64,000 bases of DNA from Rickettsiales bacterium (lineage in GTDB: Bacteria > Pseudomonadota > Alphaproteobacteria > Rickettsiales > Midichloriaceae). Positions 1-8,869 of the stretch are shown piece by piece. The notes below the pieces were generated by a model. It was not told the origin of the DNA and ran no database searches. It saw only the letters and a program-made list of their open reading frames with translations. The stretch's first letter is position 1; each line of letters begins with the position of its first letter. A program made the position numbers and the translations under genes. The stretch lies in the NCBI GenBank assembly GCA_023263785.1, contig JALQUO010000002.1, forward strand, positions 62,308 through 126,307, written 5' to 3'.

Positions 1-1020
1 AGACTCTCAGAATTCCAGGAAAAGCTTCTACAGTTCTATGATGATAATCCTGACTTCGTTATGCCAAGCTACAGACTAAATGAAGTCAAAGCTTTTGTTA
101 AGGGAGGGCTACGTGACCTGTCAATCTCAAGGTTATCAGTAAAATGGGGAATAAAAGTTCCAAATGATGAGGATCATGTGATTTATGTATGGTTAGATGC
201 TCTCTTTAATTACCTCTTAGCTCTCAAGGCAACTGGCAAAGAAGATTTCTGGCCATGTAATGTACATGTTGTCGGAAAGGACATTTTGACATTCCATGCA
301 GTGTATTGGCCGGCATTTTTGATGGCATTAGATATTCAACCTCCTAAGCAAATACTTGCCCATGGATGGTGGAAAAATGAAGGAGAAAAAATGTCAAAGT
401 CTCTTGGTAATGTTTTGGATCCAAACGATATCATAGATGAATTCAGTCGTGATTACATGAGATACTTCATGCTTCGTGAGATGCAGGTCGGACAAGATGG
501 AAGTTTTTCAAGCACTGCATTGATGCAAAGAATCAATGGGGAATTAGTAAATAATATTGGGAATCTCGTACAAAGGGTTGCATCTTTTGCATATAAGAAT
601 TGCTTTGGTATTATTCCTGAGGGTAATGATTTTACTGATGATGATAGAAGAATCTTAGATAACTTTCACAATGCTCTGTATTCTGTTAGAGATGCCATGA
701 AGCAATTTAGAATCAATGAGGCTTTAAATATAATTTTAGATCTCGGACATCAAGGTAATGCCTATGTGGAAATGAATGCTCCTTGGAAGCTAAAGACAGA
801 AGATGTGAGGCGTATGCAAACAGTTATATTTGTGTTGATGGAGTGCATCAGAATAATAGGTATATTGCTTCAGCCATTTATTCCAGATGGTGCAATGAAA
901 ATATTGCGCACAATCTACAGCTCATCTGAGACAATTCCATTTTCTGAGATAAGAAATGTAAATATAAGTGGCTTTGCAATCAATCAGATAGATCAATTGT
1001 TCAAGAAATTCGATATCTGA
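1..1020 (+). CDS. metG: Methionyl-tRNA synthetase, 3' part (cut by window edge)
   Basis: Class I synthetase that charges tRNA-Met in the cytoplasm. The reading frame is open from base 1, so the first in-frame ATG at 61 is internal and the N-terminal half, including the HIGH motif, lies outside the window. Visible are the conserved stretch before the catalytic insertion (NEVKAFVKGGLRDLSISR), the second catalytic motif KMSKS at about 390-404, and an alpha-helical anticodon-binding domain in the last ~170 residues. There is no C-terminal Trbp111-like domain, which is usual for short bacterial MetRS. The gene ends in TGA, which matters because it shows that TGA is a real stop in this genome. A short hairpin overlaps the stop codon. 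Assignment is secure. Confidence 0.96.
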   Translation, partial: RLSEFQEKLLQFYDDNPDFVMPSYRLNEVKAFVKGGLRDLSISRLSVKWGIKVPNDEDHVIYVWLDALFNYLLALKATGKEDFWPCNVHVVGKDILTFHAVYWPAFLMALDIQPPKQILAHGWWKNEGEKMSKSLGNVLDPNDIIDEFSRDYMRYFMLREMQVGQDGSFSSTALMQRINGELVNNIGNLVQRVASFAYKNCFGIIPEGNDFTDDDRRILDNFHNALYSVRDAMKQFRINEALNIILDLGHQGNAYVEMNAPWKLKTEDVRRMQTVIFVLMECIRIIGILLQPFIPDGAMKILRTIYSSSETIPFSEIRNVNISGFAINQIDQLFKKFDI

Positions 1021-1035
1021 GGAGTTTTACTCCTC
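1019..1035. terminator. Short perfect hairpin between convergent genes
   Basis: A 6-bp perfect inverted repeat (GAGGAG/CTCCTC, loop TTTTA) begins inside the metG stop codon and sits 10 bases from the end of the convergent gene. No T-tract follows on the plus strand, so intrinsic termination is only a possibility. Confidence 0.35.
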
Positions 1036-1044
1036 GGAGGAAGA

Positions 1045-1728
1045 CTATTCTGCAACTCTCATCATATCGTCATAAAGGGCTTCTGGAAGAACATCTTTAA
1101 AACTTTTTAACTCATCTCTAGAGCATTCAAGTTCAAAGTGCTCTGTATCATTCAGCATTCCTTTCTGATAAAGAGCATAGTTAATATAAAGTCTTATCAT
1201 GTAAACTGCTGCAACCTCACCACAAGTTCCTATGAATCCTAGAACATCATGTTCCTTTGCAATGAAGAACTTAGCAAGGCCACCAATAGCTGGCATAGCA
1301 TCAAGTCCTAGATAATAAGGATTCGCTGGGTTTATTAAATCATCATGTACAAAGTATTTTGTTGATGGAAACTTATTTATATGCTCTTCTTTTTCTTGAT
1401 TAAAAAAATAATCTCTTATCAAACAAAATAGAGGCTTTTCTGCGATTGGATCGTTAAAGTAAATATTGTAATCTGTTTCAATTGGATTTACTCCATCAAA
1501 ATGTTTTTTTACGACTTGTTTCTGTTGATCAAAGTCCTTTAACATCATTTCTGTTGTAGTAGTAGTCAAAATAAATCTGCTTCCTATTGCACTACCTGCA
1601 ACACCCAATGGTATTGAAACAAGATGACTTAGTTTACCTCCTCCACATAGTAATCCACTCAATAAAATACCTGCTCCTGCACCAATTTTAGAAGCTGAGG
1701 TTTGATTGACTAATTTTAAATAAGACAT
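1045..1728 (-). CDS. Unknown protein with glycine-rich hydrophobic N-terminus
   Basis: A 227-residue protein that I do not recognise. Residues ~15-55 are hydrophobic and rich in Gly/Ala/Leu (two short stretches around GAGAGILLSGLL and IPLGVAGSAIG), suggesting a membrane hairpin. A second moderately hydrophobic stretch (AMPAIGGLAKFFIA and GTCGEVAAVYMIRLYINYAL) lies at ~145-190. The rest is soluble-looking and acidic, with aromatic residues. No signal peptidase site or catalytic motif stands out. It stands alone, convergent with metG and 72 bases downstream of the MFS carrier gene. A membrane-associated or secreted lineage-specific protein is possible, but no function can be assigned. Confidence 0.6.
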   Translation of the reverse strand: MSYLKLVNQTSASKIGAGAGILLSGLLCGGGKLSHLVSIPLGVAGSAIGSRFILTTTTTEMMLKDFDQQKQVVKKHFDGVNPIETDYNIYFNDPIAEKPLFCLIRDYFFNQEKEEHINKFPSTKYFVHDDLINPANPYYLGLDAMPAIGGLAKFFIAKEHDVLGFIGTCGEVAAVYMIRLYINYALYQKGMLNDTEHFELECSRDELKSFKDVLPEALYDDMMRVAE

Positions 1729-1800
1729 CTATTCTTTTTGATTAGATTTTTATTTGTAATTATTTTACAACGCTTTTGTTAAGAATATATTACAATTACA

Positions 1801-3063
1801 TTAAAATTTCGATTTTCTCAAATTCTTCATATAAAAGTTGACTGACCATCTCAAAATTATAAAAATAGAAGAGGTGAAAATAAGATAGAATGCAGCTCCT
1901 AAAGGTCCGAAATGTTTAAATAGAATTGTACAAATAACTGGCGTTGTGCCTCCGAAGAATGCATTACCCAAGTTCCATCCCAACGCTATCCCTGAATATC
2001 TTATCTCTGGTGGGAATGAGTTGATTGCATGGGGGTATGCTGGTGCACCCATTGCAGATCCCATCATTGCTATGCAAAAAAGCCCTATGAATTGAGTGAG
2101 GCCATCAGTGTAGACTACAAGATACCAGGCTGGTAGAACTCCAAAGAAAGTACAGAAGGCTCCGAAGTTGAGCACTGCATTAGTTCCAAAACGATCAGTA
2201 AGTATTCCAAAAACAGGCAATAAAACTGTGAGACAAGTTAAGGTAAAAATCGTGTACTCAAGAGCAACTTGCGTGCTGTATCCCATGCATTCAGATAAAA
2301 ATACATTTAAATAGCTACGCACCAGATATGTAATCGAAGTTGCACTGGCTGCGATTGCAAGTATTGAAAGCACGGCATATTTTTTCTTTTGAATGATATC
2401 TGTGACAGGAAGCTTCTTAGGTTTATGATTAGATGCTTTAAGTTTTTCAAATGCAGGTGTCTCACGATTCCTAATTCTGAAGTATAATCCAAATAGACCC
2501 ATTACAGAACCAAACAAGAAGCAATACCTCCAAGTGTGATCATTTATCCCAACTGTGACATTTAAAAGCATTGCTACAAGGTTTGCAAAGAGAGTTCCTA
2601 TTATATTTGATGTCATTATCAAACTACCTATGAGACTAACTCTAGATTTTTCCATATGTTCAATTATGAAGATAGCTGAGCCAGTTCCTTCACCTCCTAT
2701 ACAAAGCCCTTGTATCATCCTTACAACTATGAGAATTATTGGCGCGAAGATCCCAATCGACTCGTAAGTTGGTAGTAGTCCTATGCAAAGGGTTGAGAGA
2801 GACATCCCAATCATTGAGACTATTAACGCTTTCTTTCTACCAAATCTATCTCCAATGTAACCAAATACCATCCCACCTAAAGGTCTCATCATAAAACCAA
2901 CGCTGAAGACTGAAAAAGCAAGTATTAGCTCCATTGTCGGATCAACCGTTGGAAAGAAGAGGCTGCCTATAATTCCTGCAAAGACAGCGTATATTCCGAA
3001 GTCATAATACTCAACAATATTTCCTGTGATTGCTGCTGCGATTACCTTGTATTTATGTTGCAT
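1801..3063 (-). CDS. MFS transporter, metabolite:H+ symporter (ProP-like)
   Basis: Twelve-helix major facilitator carrier of the metabolite:H+ symporter group, which includes ProP, KgtP and ShiA. The N-terminal GNIVEYYDFGIYA is the group's typical first-helix motif. The loop between helices 2 and 3 carries GYIGDRFGRKKAL, the MFS signature, and a related RFG motif recurs in the second half (GILTDRFGTN). Rickettsiales encode many ProP-like carriers that import host osmolytes, organic acids or amino acids; the substrate here is not predictable. I chose the ATG at 3063, giving 420 residues. An upstream TTG/GTG (3102/3099) would add a basic, non-family extension. The gene is divergent from lysS. 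Confidence 0.88.
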   Translation of the reverse strand: MQHKYKVIAAAITGNIVEYYDFGIYAVFAGIIGSLFFPTVDPTMELILAFSVFSVGFMMRPLGGMVFGYIGDRFGRKKALIVSMIGMSLSTLCIGLLPTYESIGIFAPIILIVVRMIQGLCIGGEGTGSAIFIIEHMEKSRVSLIGSLIMTSNIIGTLFANLVAMLLNVTVGINDHTWRYCFLFGSVMGLFGLYFRIRNRETPAFEKLKASNHKPKKLPVTDIIQKKKYAVLSILAIAASATSITYLVRSYLNVFLSECMGYSTQVALEYTIFTLTCLTVLLPVFGILTDRFGTNAVLNFGAFCTFFGVLPAWYLVVYTDGLTQFIGLFCIAMMGSAMGAPAYPHAINSFPPEIRYSGIALGWNLGNAFFGGTTPVICTILFKHFGPLGAAFYLIFTSSIFIILRWSVNFYMKNLRKSKF

Positions 3064-3127
3064 TACTTTTTTTGAAAACCCTTTGCAATTATTTTTCACC
3101 AAAAAGGATCATTTTGCAAATCTTTTC

Positions 3128-3136
3128 TGGTATAAT
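3128..3136 (+). promoter_or_regulatory. Extended -10 promoter for lysS
   Basis: TGGTATAAT (TGnTATAAT extended -10) lies 30 bases before the lysS ATG, in the only spacer between divergent genes. No good -35 hexamer is seen at 17 bases, as expected for extended -10 promoters. Confidence 0.5.
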
Positions 3137-3165
3137 GGTATTTTTAAGAAAAATTTTCAGTTATA

Positions 3166-4734
3166 ATGTTGTACTCAGAACTAAAGTCTTGGCCATTCAT
3201 ACAAGCTCATGCAATCCTGAAGGAAATAAATCATAAAATGCCAGAAAAAGGCTATGTGTTATTTGAGACTGGATATGGGCCATCTGGGTTACCTCATATA
3301 GGTACTTTTGGTGAGGTTGTCAGAACAATTATGATTAAAAAAGCTTTTGAGAAGATATCAGATATTCCAACAAGGTTAATATGCTTCTCTGATGATATGG
3401 ACGGATTGAGAAAAGTCCCTGAGAACATACCAAACCCAGCTGAATGCAAACAATACATCGGAATGCCATTGTCTCAAATTCCAGATCCTTTCGGAACTCA
3501 TGAGAGTTATGCACATAATATGAACTCAAGACTTTGTGAGTTCTTAGATAGGTTTGAACTTCAATATGAGTTCATGAGCTCAACTCATTGTTATAAAACG
3601 GGTATATTTAACAAGATGCTTCTGAAAGTCCTTGAGAAATATGATGAGATAATGGAACTCATGATACCAACATTAGGTGAAGAAAGACAAAGCACATACA
3701 GTCCATTTTTGCCAATATGTAGCCGTACGAAGAGAGTTCTGCAGGTTCCTGTAATAGCTAGGGATCTGTCAGAAGGAACAATCACATACAATGACCCCGA
3801 AACATCACAAGAAGTTACAGTAAAGGTAACTGATGGGAATTGTAAACTCCAGTGGAAGCCAGACTTTGGAATGAGATGGGCGGCCTTCGATGTAGACTTT
3901 GAAATGTTTGGTAAAGACGTCGGTATGAATGCTGATTTATATACAAAAATCTGTCAGATCCTTGGGAACAAAGCCCCAACACAGATGATCTATGAGATGT
4001 TCCTTGACGAAGAAGGTAAGAAGATCTCAAAATCTAAAGGTACAGGAGTAACAATAGATGAGTGGCTAAAATATGCACCTGCAGAAAGCCTAAAACTTTT
4101 TATGTTCATATCGCCACAGAAAGCAAAGAAATTATCATTTGACATAATCCCTAGATACGTTGATGACTATATAGCCTATGCAAGACAGTATGTCACAGCT
4201 GAGTCAGATGACAAAAGACTTGATAATCCAATCCATCATATTGCAGGAGAAGATGACCCAAACATACAGCTACTTGCAGAATCAGAAATATCATATAGCT
4301 TGGTTTTAAATTTAGTTAGTGCATGTAACACAGATGACACAGAAATGGTTTGGAAGTATCTGGATGCTTTCTCAAGCACAGCAAGGTCATGTGATTTTAT
4401 TGTCAGGATGGTCGAGGGAATACTCAACTACTATAGAGATTTTGTTCAACAACACAAACATTATATTTCTCCAGATGAGCATCAAAGAGCGGCAATAATA
4501 GAATTAAGACATTTCCTTGTGGCTTCAGATGAAAAAGTTCCTGCAGAGGCGATTCAAAATGAATTATATAGAATTGCGAGAGATAGAGGGTTTGAGATGA
4601 GAGATTGGTTTAAATTATTGTATCAGGTCCTGATTGGTGCTGAGAGCGGTCCGCGTTTTGGCTCATTTGTTGCACTATATGGAATTAAAAATACAGTTGA
4701 TCTAATTGATTCTAAAGTTGGTGTTGTGATGTAA
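3166..4734 (+). CDS. lysS: Lysyl-tRNA synthetase, class I
   Basis: Charges tRNA-Lys. It belongs to the archaeal-type class I LysRS that replaces the usual class II enzyme in alphaproteobacteria and spirochaetes. Of 522 residues, HIGT (the HIGH motif) is at 44-47 within GYGPSGLPHIGTFGEV and KISKS (the KMSKS motif) is at 286-290. The C-terminal ~200 residues form the helical anticodon-binding cage. Length fits the family. Translation starts at the ATG just after an extended -10 promoter. The gene is convergent with a coiled-coil gene, and a 10-bp dyad overlaps its stop codon. This enzyme type is one of the reasons for placing the window in the Alphaproteobacteria. Confidence 0.96.
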   Translation: MLYSELKSWPFIQAHAILKEINHKMPEKGYVLFETGYGPSGLPHIGTFGEVVRTIMIKKAFEKISDIPTRLICFSDDMDGLRKVPENIPNPAECKQYIGMPLSQIPDPFGTHESYAHNMNSRLCEFLDRFELQYEFMSSTHCYKTGIFNKMLLKVLEKYDEIMELMIPTLGEERQSTYSPFLPICSRTKRVLQVPVIARDLSEGTITYNDPETSQEVTVKVTDGNCKLQWKPDFGMRWAAFDVDFEMFGKDVGMNADLYTKICQILGNKAPTQMIYEMFLDEEGKKISKSKGTGVTIDEWLKYAPAESLKLFMFISPQKAKKLSFDIIPRYVDDYIAYARQYVTAESDDKRLDNPIHHIAGEDDPNIQLLAESEISYSLVLNLVSACNTDDTEMVWKYLDAFSSTARSCDFIVRMVEGILNYYRDFVQQHKHYISPDEHQRAAIIELRHFLVASDEKVPAEAIQNELYRIARDRGFEMRDWFKLLYQVLIGAESGPRFGSFVALYGIKNTVDLIDSKVGVVM

Positions 4735-4754
4735 ATCCTCCCCATACATCACAA
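4724..4754. terminator. Bidirectional hairpin at the lysS 3' end
   Basis: Perfect 10-bp inverted repeat TTGTGATGTA/TACATCACAA with an 11-base loop. It covers the lysS stop codon and ends 1 base before the convergent gene. No long T-tract follows. The left arm, extended to TTGTGATGTAA, recurs at 5884-5894. Confidence 0.5.
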
Positions 4755-4755
4755 T

Positions 4756-5844
4756 CTATCTGCCTATGTCACGTGAGTCATTGTTAGAAACAAAGCTGTT
4801 CCAGCCCATTTGTTGCCTCTGCTCATCAGTAGGTTTATTAGCAACTAACTGCATCAACATCTGCATTTGCTTCTTCATCTCGTCCAGCTCGTTCTGAGGC
4901 CTAGCACCTTCCCTCTCACCACCAGATTCAGCAGAACGCCTCTTTAAATCCTCAATCTCACGTCTAATTGATTCCCTCTGCTTCTCAAGCTCAGCTTTCT
5001 CATTCCTTATTCTCTCTTTCTCCATCTCTTCATTCATTTTCTGAAGCTGAGAATTCTTAGACAACATCTTCTCTATGTTTTCTATCTTCTTCTCCAAATC
5101 ACCACCGCCAACAGTTTGCGATCCACCCTTCATTCTCTCCTCAATCATTAGTCTATCTATTACCTTCAACATAAGCAATGATTGTAAAAGAGATTTCTTA
5201 TGTGCAGTCTTAGTTTTGTATAGAGAGTTCCAGGAACCGCTAAGTTCCTTCACCTTTTGACTCAAATCTTGACTCACATATTGATTCAAATCTTCAAGTA
5301 ATTTTTTGAAAGATTGTTTTAAAGCTTCTCTTGATTCTTCAAAATCCTTCCTATTTGATTTACATATTTCTAGAATTATTTTTCTAGAGGTTTCCAATCC
5401 TTCATCGAGGTTTGGAAAGTTATTTGCTGTATCTTTTATTAATAATTTGAGTTTCTCTTCATAGTCTCCTGAGAGTTCTTCATTGACGCTTAGTTTTATT
5501 TTGAGGAATTCATTGGAGGTTTTATCCTTTTGAGTTACTGGAACTTCCTGCATGAGCTTTATGAGTTTTGCTTTGAAGTTATTTTCTCTTCTTTGTTTAT
5601 CACAGATTGATTTTGTGAGTTCCAGGAGGGCCTGGCTTGTATTGTATTCCTTTGTGCCTCTTTCATCATTGTGACGCTTCCTTCCGTTGACTATTTCTGT
5701 TACTCTTTTCTCGAAGCTGTCCAAATATTTGTTGTCTCGCGGATTAGAAATCAGTTTCCTTATGCCTGCTGACAGGGTTTCATTGCTAGGTGTATCAAGT
5801 GTGATTAGCACTTCAACTTGTTTTTCTATTTGAGTGTTTTGCAT
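4756..5844 (-). CDS. Unknown coiled-coil protein
   Basis: A 362-residue hydrophilic protein with no signal peptide or membrane segment. Residues ~240-340 are a strongly charged coiled coil (repeated Glu/Lys/Arg heptads around KMNEEMEKERIRNEKAELEK and EIEDLKRR), preceded by a Gly-rich break (GGSQTVGGGD) at ~240. The N-terminal two thirds are helical and rich in Lys/Glu. The protein ends in a Gln/Asn-rich tail. No family is recognised. Charged coiled-coil proteins without enzymatic motifs are common among lineage-specific and secreted proteins of Rickettsiales, so an effector or structural role is possible but unproven. It lies upstream of, and on the same strand as, nothing else recognisable. 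Confidence 0.6.
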   Translation of the reverse strand: MQNTQIEKQVEVLITLDTPSNETLSAGIRKLISNPRDNKYLDSFEKRVTEIVNGRKRHNDERGTKEYNTSQALLELTKSICDKQRRENNFKAKLIKLMQEVPVTQKDKTSNEFLKIKLSVNEELSGDYEEKLKLLIKDTANNFPNLDEGLETSRKIILEICKSNRKDFEESREALKQSFKKLLEDLNQYVSQDLSQKVKELSGSWNSLYKTKTAHKKSLLQSLLMLKVIDRLMIEERMKGGSQTVGGGDLEKKIENIEKMLSKNSQLQKMNEEMEKERIRNEKAELEKQRESIRREIEDLKRRSAESGGEREGARPQNELDEMKKQMQMLMQLVANKPTDEQRQQMGWNSFVSNNDSRDIGR

Positions 5845-5883
5845 AAAATGTATTTTGTTGTTTTAATTATTCTAAAATCGGTA

Positions 5884-5900
5884 TTGTGATGTAATTCTCA
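5884..5900. repeat. Second copy of the TTGTGATGTAA element
   Basis: TTGTGATGTAA at 5884-5894 matches 4724-4734, and TTGTGA/TCACAA forms a short dyad. On the minus strand both copies lie just after a stop codon, so they may be related 3'-end hairpins of two neighbouring unknown genes. Confidence 0.35.
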
Positions 5901-5909
5901 CAACACATA

Positions 5910-6663
5910 TCAATATCTTTCCATTTCCTGTCTTTGTTCGTCTTTTTTTGTTAGGATTGGTCTTTCTTCATCTTCATTATTTTTCTGACAATGAACATCT
6001 TTCATATGTCTTTTTCTTCTTTTGTAAAAAATACAAGCAAGAAAGATCATACCAAATATCATTAAGATTTTTTGTATATCACCACCGGAAGAATTATCTT
6101 TTATGTCACTGTTCCTCTCCATATTCAGTCTGCTTATGTTCTTGAGTTTATCTATCATCTCTTCATTCTGAGATTCTTGTATTAGTTTGTCAAAAGATCC
6201 GACTGAATAGCACCCATACCCACCTTCAGAACTGCGACATAAGTCCCGGTATTTCTTATAAAAACTCCAACTGCTTGCATAAACTCTTCTGCAGGCTTAT
6301 CTACAAATCCTGCTAGCCTCTCCATATCTTTGTCTATCTCATCTATTTTTTTATACTTTCATCGTATTCCTTCATCTGTTTTTTCAATGATGCGGTGCTA
6401 TTTTGAAATTGCTCTATTCTTTGTTCATAATTTTTCATTTGGTTGTTGAATGAGCTTATGTCAGATCCCGCCATGTTTCTCTTAAATTGCTCTATTTCTC
6501 TCCTTAAGCTTTCTTCTTGTTGATTATTACTATGTATTTGTTGATTTAAGTATTCTGGGTTACCACTATATCCATACTGATTTAGTCCTTGTTTCAGTGT
6601 TGCTTTTGAACGAATCACTGCAATGAATAATTCATCTAAAAGTATTTTTCTTCTATTTTGCAT
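5910..6663 (-). pseudogene. Frameshifted coiled-coil/membrane-anchored protein gene
   Basis: Three consecutive minus-strand frames look like one gene. Piece A (6663-6343, 106 aa) is a Gln/Asn-rich coiled coil that stops at TAG directly after an A7 tract (6346-6352). One extra A joins it to frame B, which continues with IDEIDKDMERLAGFVDKPAE and stops at 6182. One extra T in the T4 run near 6193 then joins frame B to frame C, whose tail holds a membrane helix (ILMIFGMIFLACIFY) and a basic, charged cytoplasmic end; frame C stops at 5910. The rebuilt product is about 250 residues: coiled coil, hydrophobic patch, linker, single C-terminal membrane anchor. Alternatives are three small ORFs (6343-6663, 6182-6325, 5910-6158), slippage-rescued expression, or sequencing error. 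Function unknown. Confidence 0.6.
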
Positions 6664-6723
6664 TTTTTATTTTTTTATTAAGTTAAGTTCTAAAAAGTGA
6701 GAATGGAGTTTTAAATTACTATT

Positions 6724-6760
6724 ATATAAAAACACTATATCATCTATAGTGTTTTTATAT
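6724..6760. terminator. Perfect 16-bp palindrome, likely bidirectional terminator
   Basis: The left arm at 6724-6739 and right arm at 6745-6760 pair perfectly over 16 bp around a 5-base loop (TCATC). The arms contain A5 and T5 runs, so either strand gives a stem with U-rich 3' side. It lies downstream of thyX on the minus strand, which fits termination, although the stem is AT-rich. Confidence 0.6.
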
Positions 6761-6833
6761 GAAAGGTTTATATAAGTCAACAAATTGTTTCTAAAAAGCT
6801 ATAGAACGATTGTTCTGATAGGGTGATGGATAA

Positions 6834-7781
6834 TTATAAATTAAAACTCTTCATCAGCTCCTGCCACTCCCGCTTTGACATGCCGCTATTTTCTTGTGAA
6901 ACCTTCTCTCCTGAGATGAGTCTTTTGATAACACTTTTTCCTTGAGATGAGATCTTGACTGCATTTAGTTGATAATTTTCGAATGCTTCATATGTGTGAG
7001 GAAGCCATAGCTTCAATATCTCAAGCATTTGTATAGCATAGGCTCTGATTTCATACTGAGCATGTGAGTCTGCCCTGAGGCGGAGGAAATGCATCAGATT
7101 ATGTAGGTCTATTTTCCAATACATTTGGGTGTAGTAGCTAAGATTCAGATTTATTCTTGCTAACTCCCTTGCAACACCTAATCTATTAGGATCTCTAACT
7201 GCACTTGTATTATCTTGAACACCAACATGTGTTGCATGTTCAGCAACTGTGTCAATAGTACTTTCAGGCATATTTAGCATTTCCATGTAGTGACTATATG
7301 ATTTTGTTGCATCATCGTTCAGAATCTGAATAACTCTATTTAGCTCTTCTTGTGAGAGTTCTGTTATGTCTCTTCCTTGTTTATTTGTCTGAGACTGTGG
7401 GTTTATATTTTCTGGTGATGGTATATAGAATTCTCTGTCTAAGATTGAGTATCTAGCTGAATATTCATTAACGTTTGCAGTTCTGTGTCTAATCCATTGT
7501 CTTGCAACAAATATTGGCATTTTTATATGAAACTTTATCTCACACATCTCAAATGGTGTTGTGTGTGAATGCCTCAGTAGATAATTTATAAGTCCTTTAT
7601 CTTCATTTAACTGCTTTGTACCTTTACCATATGAAACTCTTGCTGCTTGGACTATAGCACTATCGTCTCCCATGTAGTCAACCACTCTTATAAATCCATG
7701 GTCTAGGACTTTAAAAGGTAGTCCAAGGACTTCTTCCATTGCAGGAACAGTAGGGCGTTTAGTGACGAAAGTTTCAATCAT
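6834..7781 (-). CDS. thyX: FAD-dependent thymidylate synthase
   Basis: Makes dTMP from dUMP using methylenetetrahydrofolate, with NAD(P)H-reduced FAD as hydride donor. It is the alternative to ThyA, and no thyA is seen in this window. The diagnostic ThyX motif is present as [15 protein letters not shown] (pattern RHRxxSxNxxSxRYS, with Ala at the first Ser), and [17 protein letters not shown] matches the conserved C-terminal region with its catalytic arginine. The 315 residues agree with alphaproteobacterial ThyX. It lies 92 bases downstream of trpS on the same strand and is followed by a palindromic terminator, so holA-trpS-thyX may be one transcript. Confidence 0.95.
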   Translation of the reverse strand: MIETFVTKRPTVPAMEEVLGLPFKVLDHGFIRVVDYMGDDSAIVQAARVSYGKGTKQLNEDKGLINYLLRHSHTTPFEMCEIKFHIKMPIFVARQWIRHRTANVNEYSARYSILDREFYIPSPENINPQSQTNKQGRDITELSQEELNRVIQILNDDATKSYSHYMEMLNMPESTIDTVAEHATHVGVQDNTSAVRDPNRLGVARELARINLNLSYYTQMYWKIDLHNLMHFLRLRADSHAQYEIRAYAIQMLEILKLWLPHTYEAFENYQLNAVKISSQGKSVIKRLISGEKVSQENSGMSKREWQELMKSFNL

Positions 7782-7873
7782 TTTATAAAGAAAATTTAAG
7801 TTTTGTTATGAAACTTTTATACATCATCTGAAATTCTTTTCATAGAGTTTTAATTATAAAAAGAATAAATTAT

Positions 7874-8869
7874 TTAAAATTGGCTTACAATACCAATTGC
7901 ATCTCTGACTTCTGAGAGTTTTGCAGTAGCAACTGTTCTAGCTGACTTAGTACTCGCAATAAGCTGTTCTAGGAGGTCATTTTTCTTCAGTTGGTTTCTT
8001 TTCTCTCGGATTGGCTCTAGAAGGTTTTGCAAGGTTTGGTTTAAAATATTTTTTATGGTCATATCGCCGAGACCACCGCGTTTGTAATGAGCCTTCAATT
8101 CATTTAGCTCATCTCTATTTTGATGGAATGCATCAAGGTAATCAAACACAACATTTCCTTCGACTTCTCCTGGGTCTGAGATTTTGAGGTGATTAGGATC
8201 TGTATACATCATAAATACTTTTCTTTTAATTTCATCTGGGGAATCTGAGAGAAAGATTGTATTGTTAAGTGATTTACTTGCCTTAGCTTTGCCATCAATT
8301 CCCACTAGTCTTCCGGTATTACCTATGAGTGGCTTTACTTCCTTTAGGCAGTCAGTATTATATATAGAATTGAATTTCCTAACTATTTCGTTTGTTTGCT
8401 CTATCATTGGGAGCTGATCATCTCCTACTGGTACAAGATCTGCTCCGAAGGCTGTTATGTCAGCTGCTTGACTCACTGGATAACAAAGGAACCCAACTGG
8501 GATAGAATCATTGTAGCCTTTCTGCTGCATTTCTGTTTTGACTGTTGGATTTCTCTGGAGGCGCCCTAATGTCACAAGGTTCAAGAAATAGATTGTCAAC
8601 TCAGACAGCTCAGGGATTCCTGACTGAATAAAGATGGTTGAGACATCTGGATCTATTCCAACAGAGATGTAATCAGCCATAACCTCACATATATTCTCTG
8701 AGACTTTTGTTGGGTTTTCAAAGTTATCTGTGAGAGCTTGAACATCGGCGATCATAATATATTGCTTGTATGAGTTCTGTAGCCTAACTCTATTGCTGAG
8801 AGATCCTGTGTAGTGTCCTAAATGTAGTTTTCCTGTAGGTCTATCTCCAGTTAAAATTACCTGCTGCAT
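7874..8869 (-). CDS. trpS: Tryptophanyl-tRNA synthetase
   Basis: Class I synthetase that charges tRNA-Trp. GDRPTGKLHLGHYTGS near the N-terminus carries the HIGH-type motif (HLGH), and KASKS is the second catalytic motif (KMSKS). The 331 residues are normal for bacterial TrpRS. The start codon overlaps the end of holA by 13 bases, so the two are probably translationally coupled. No leader peptide or attenuator is visible upstream, because the upstream sequence is holA coding sequence. Confidence 0.95.
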   Translation of the reverse strand: MQQVILTGDRPTGKLHLGHYTGSLSNRVRLQNSYKQYIMIADVQALTDNFENPTKVSENICEVMADYISVGIDPDVSTIFIQSGIPELSELTIYFLNLVTLGRLQRNPTVKTEMQQKGYNDSIPVGFLCYPVSQAADITAFGADLVPVGDDQLPMIEQTNEIVRKFNSIYNTDCLKEVKPLIGNTGRLVGIDGKAKASKSLNNTIFLSDSPDEIKRKVFMMYTDPNHLKISDPGEVEGNVVFDYLDAFHQNRDELNELKAHYKRGGLGDMTIKNILNQTLQNLLEPIREKRNQLKKNDLLEQLIASTKSARTVATAKLSEVRDAIGIVSQF

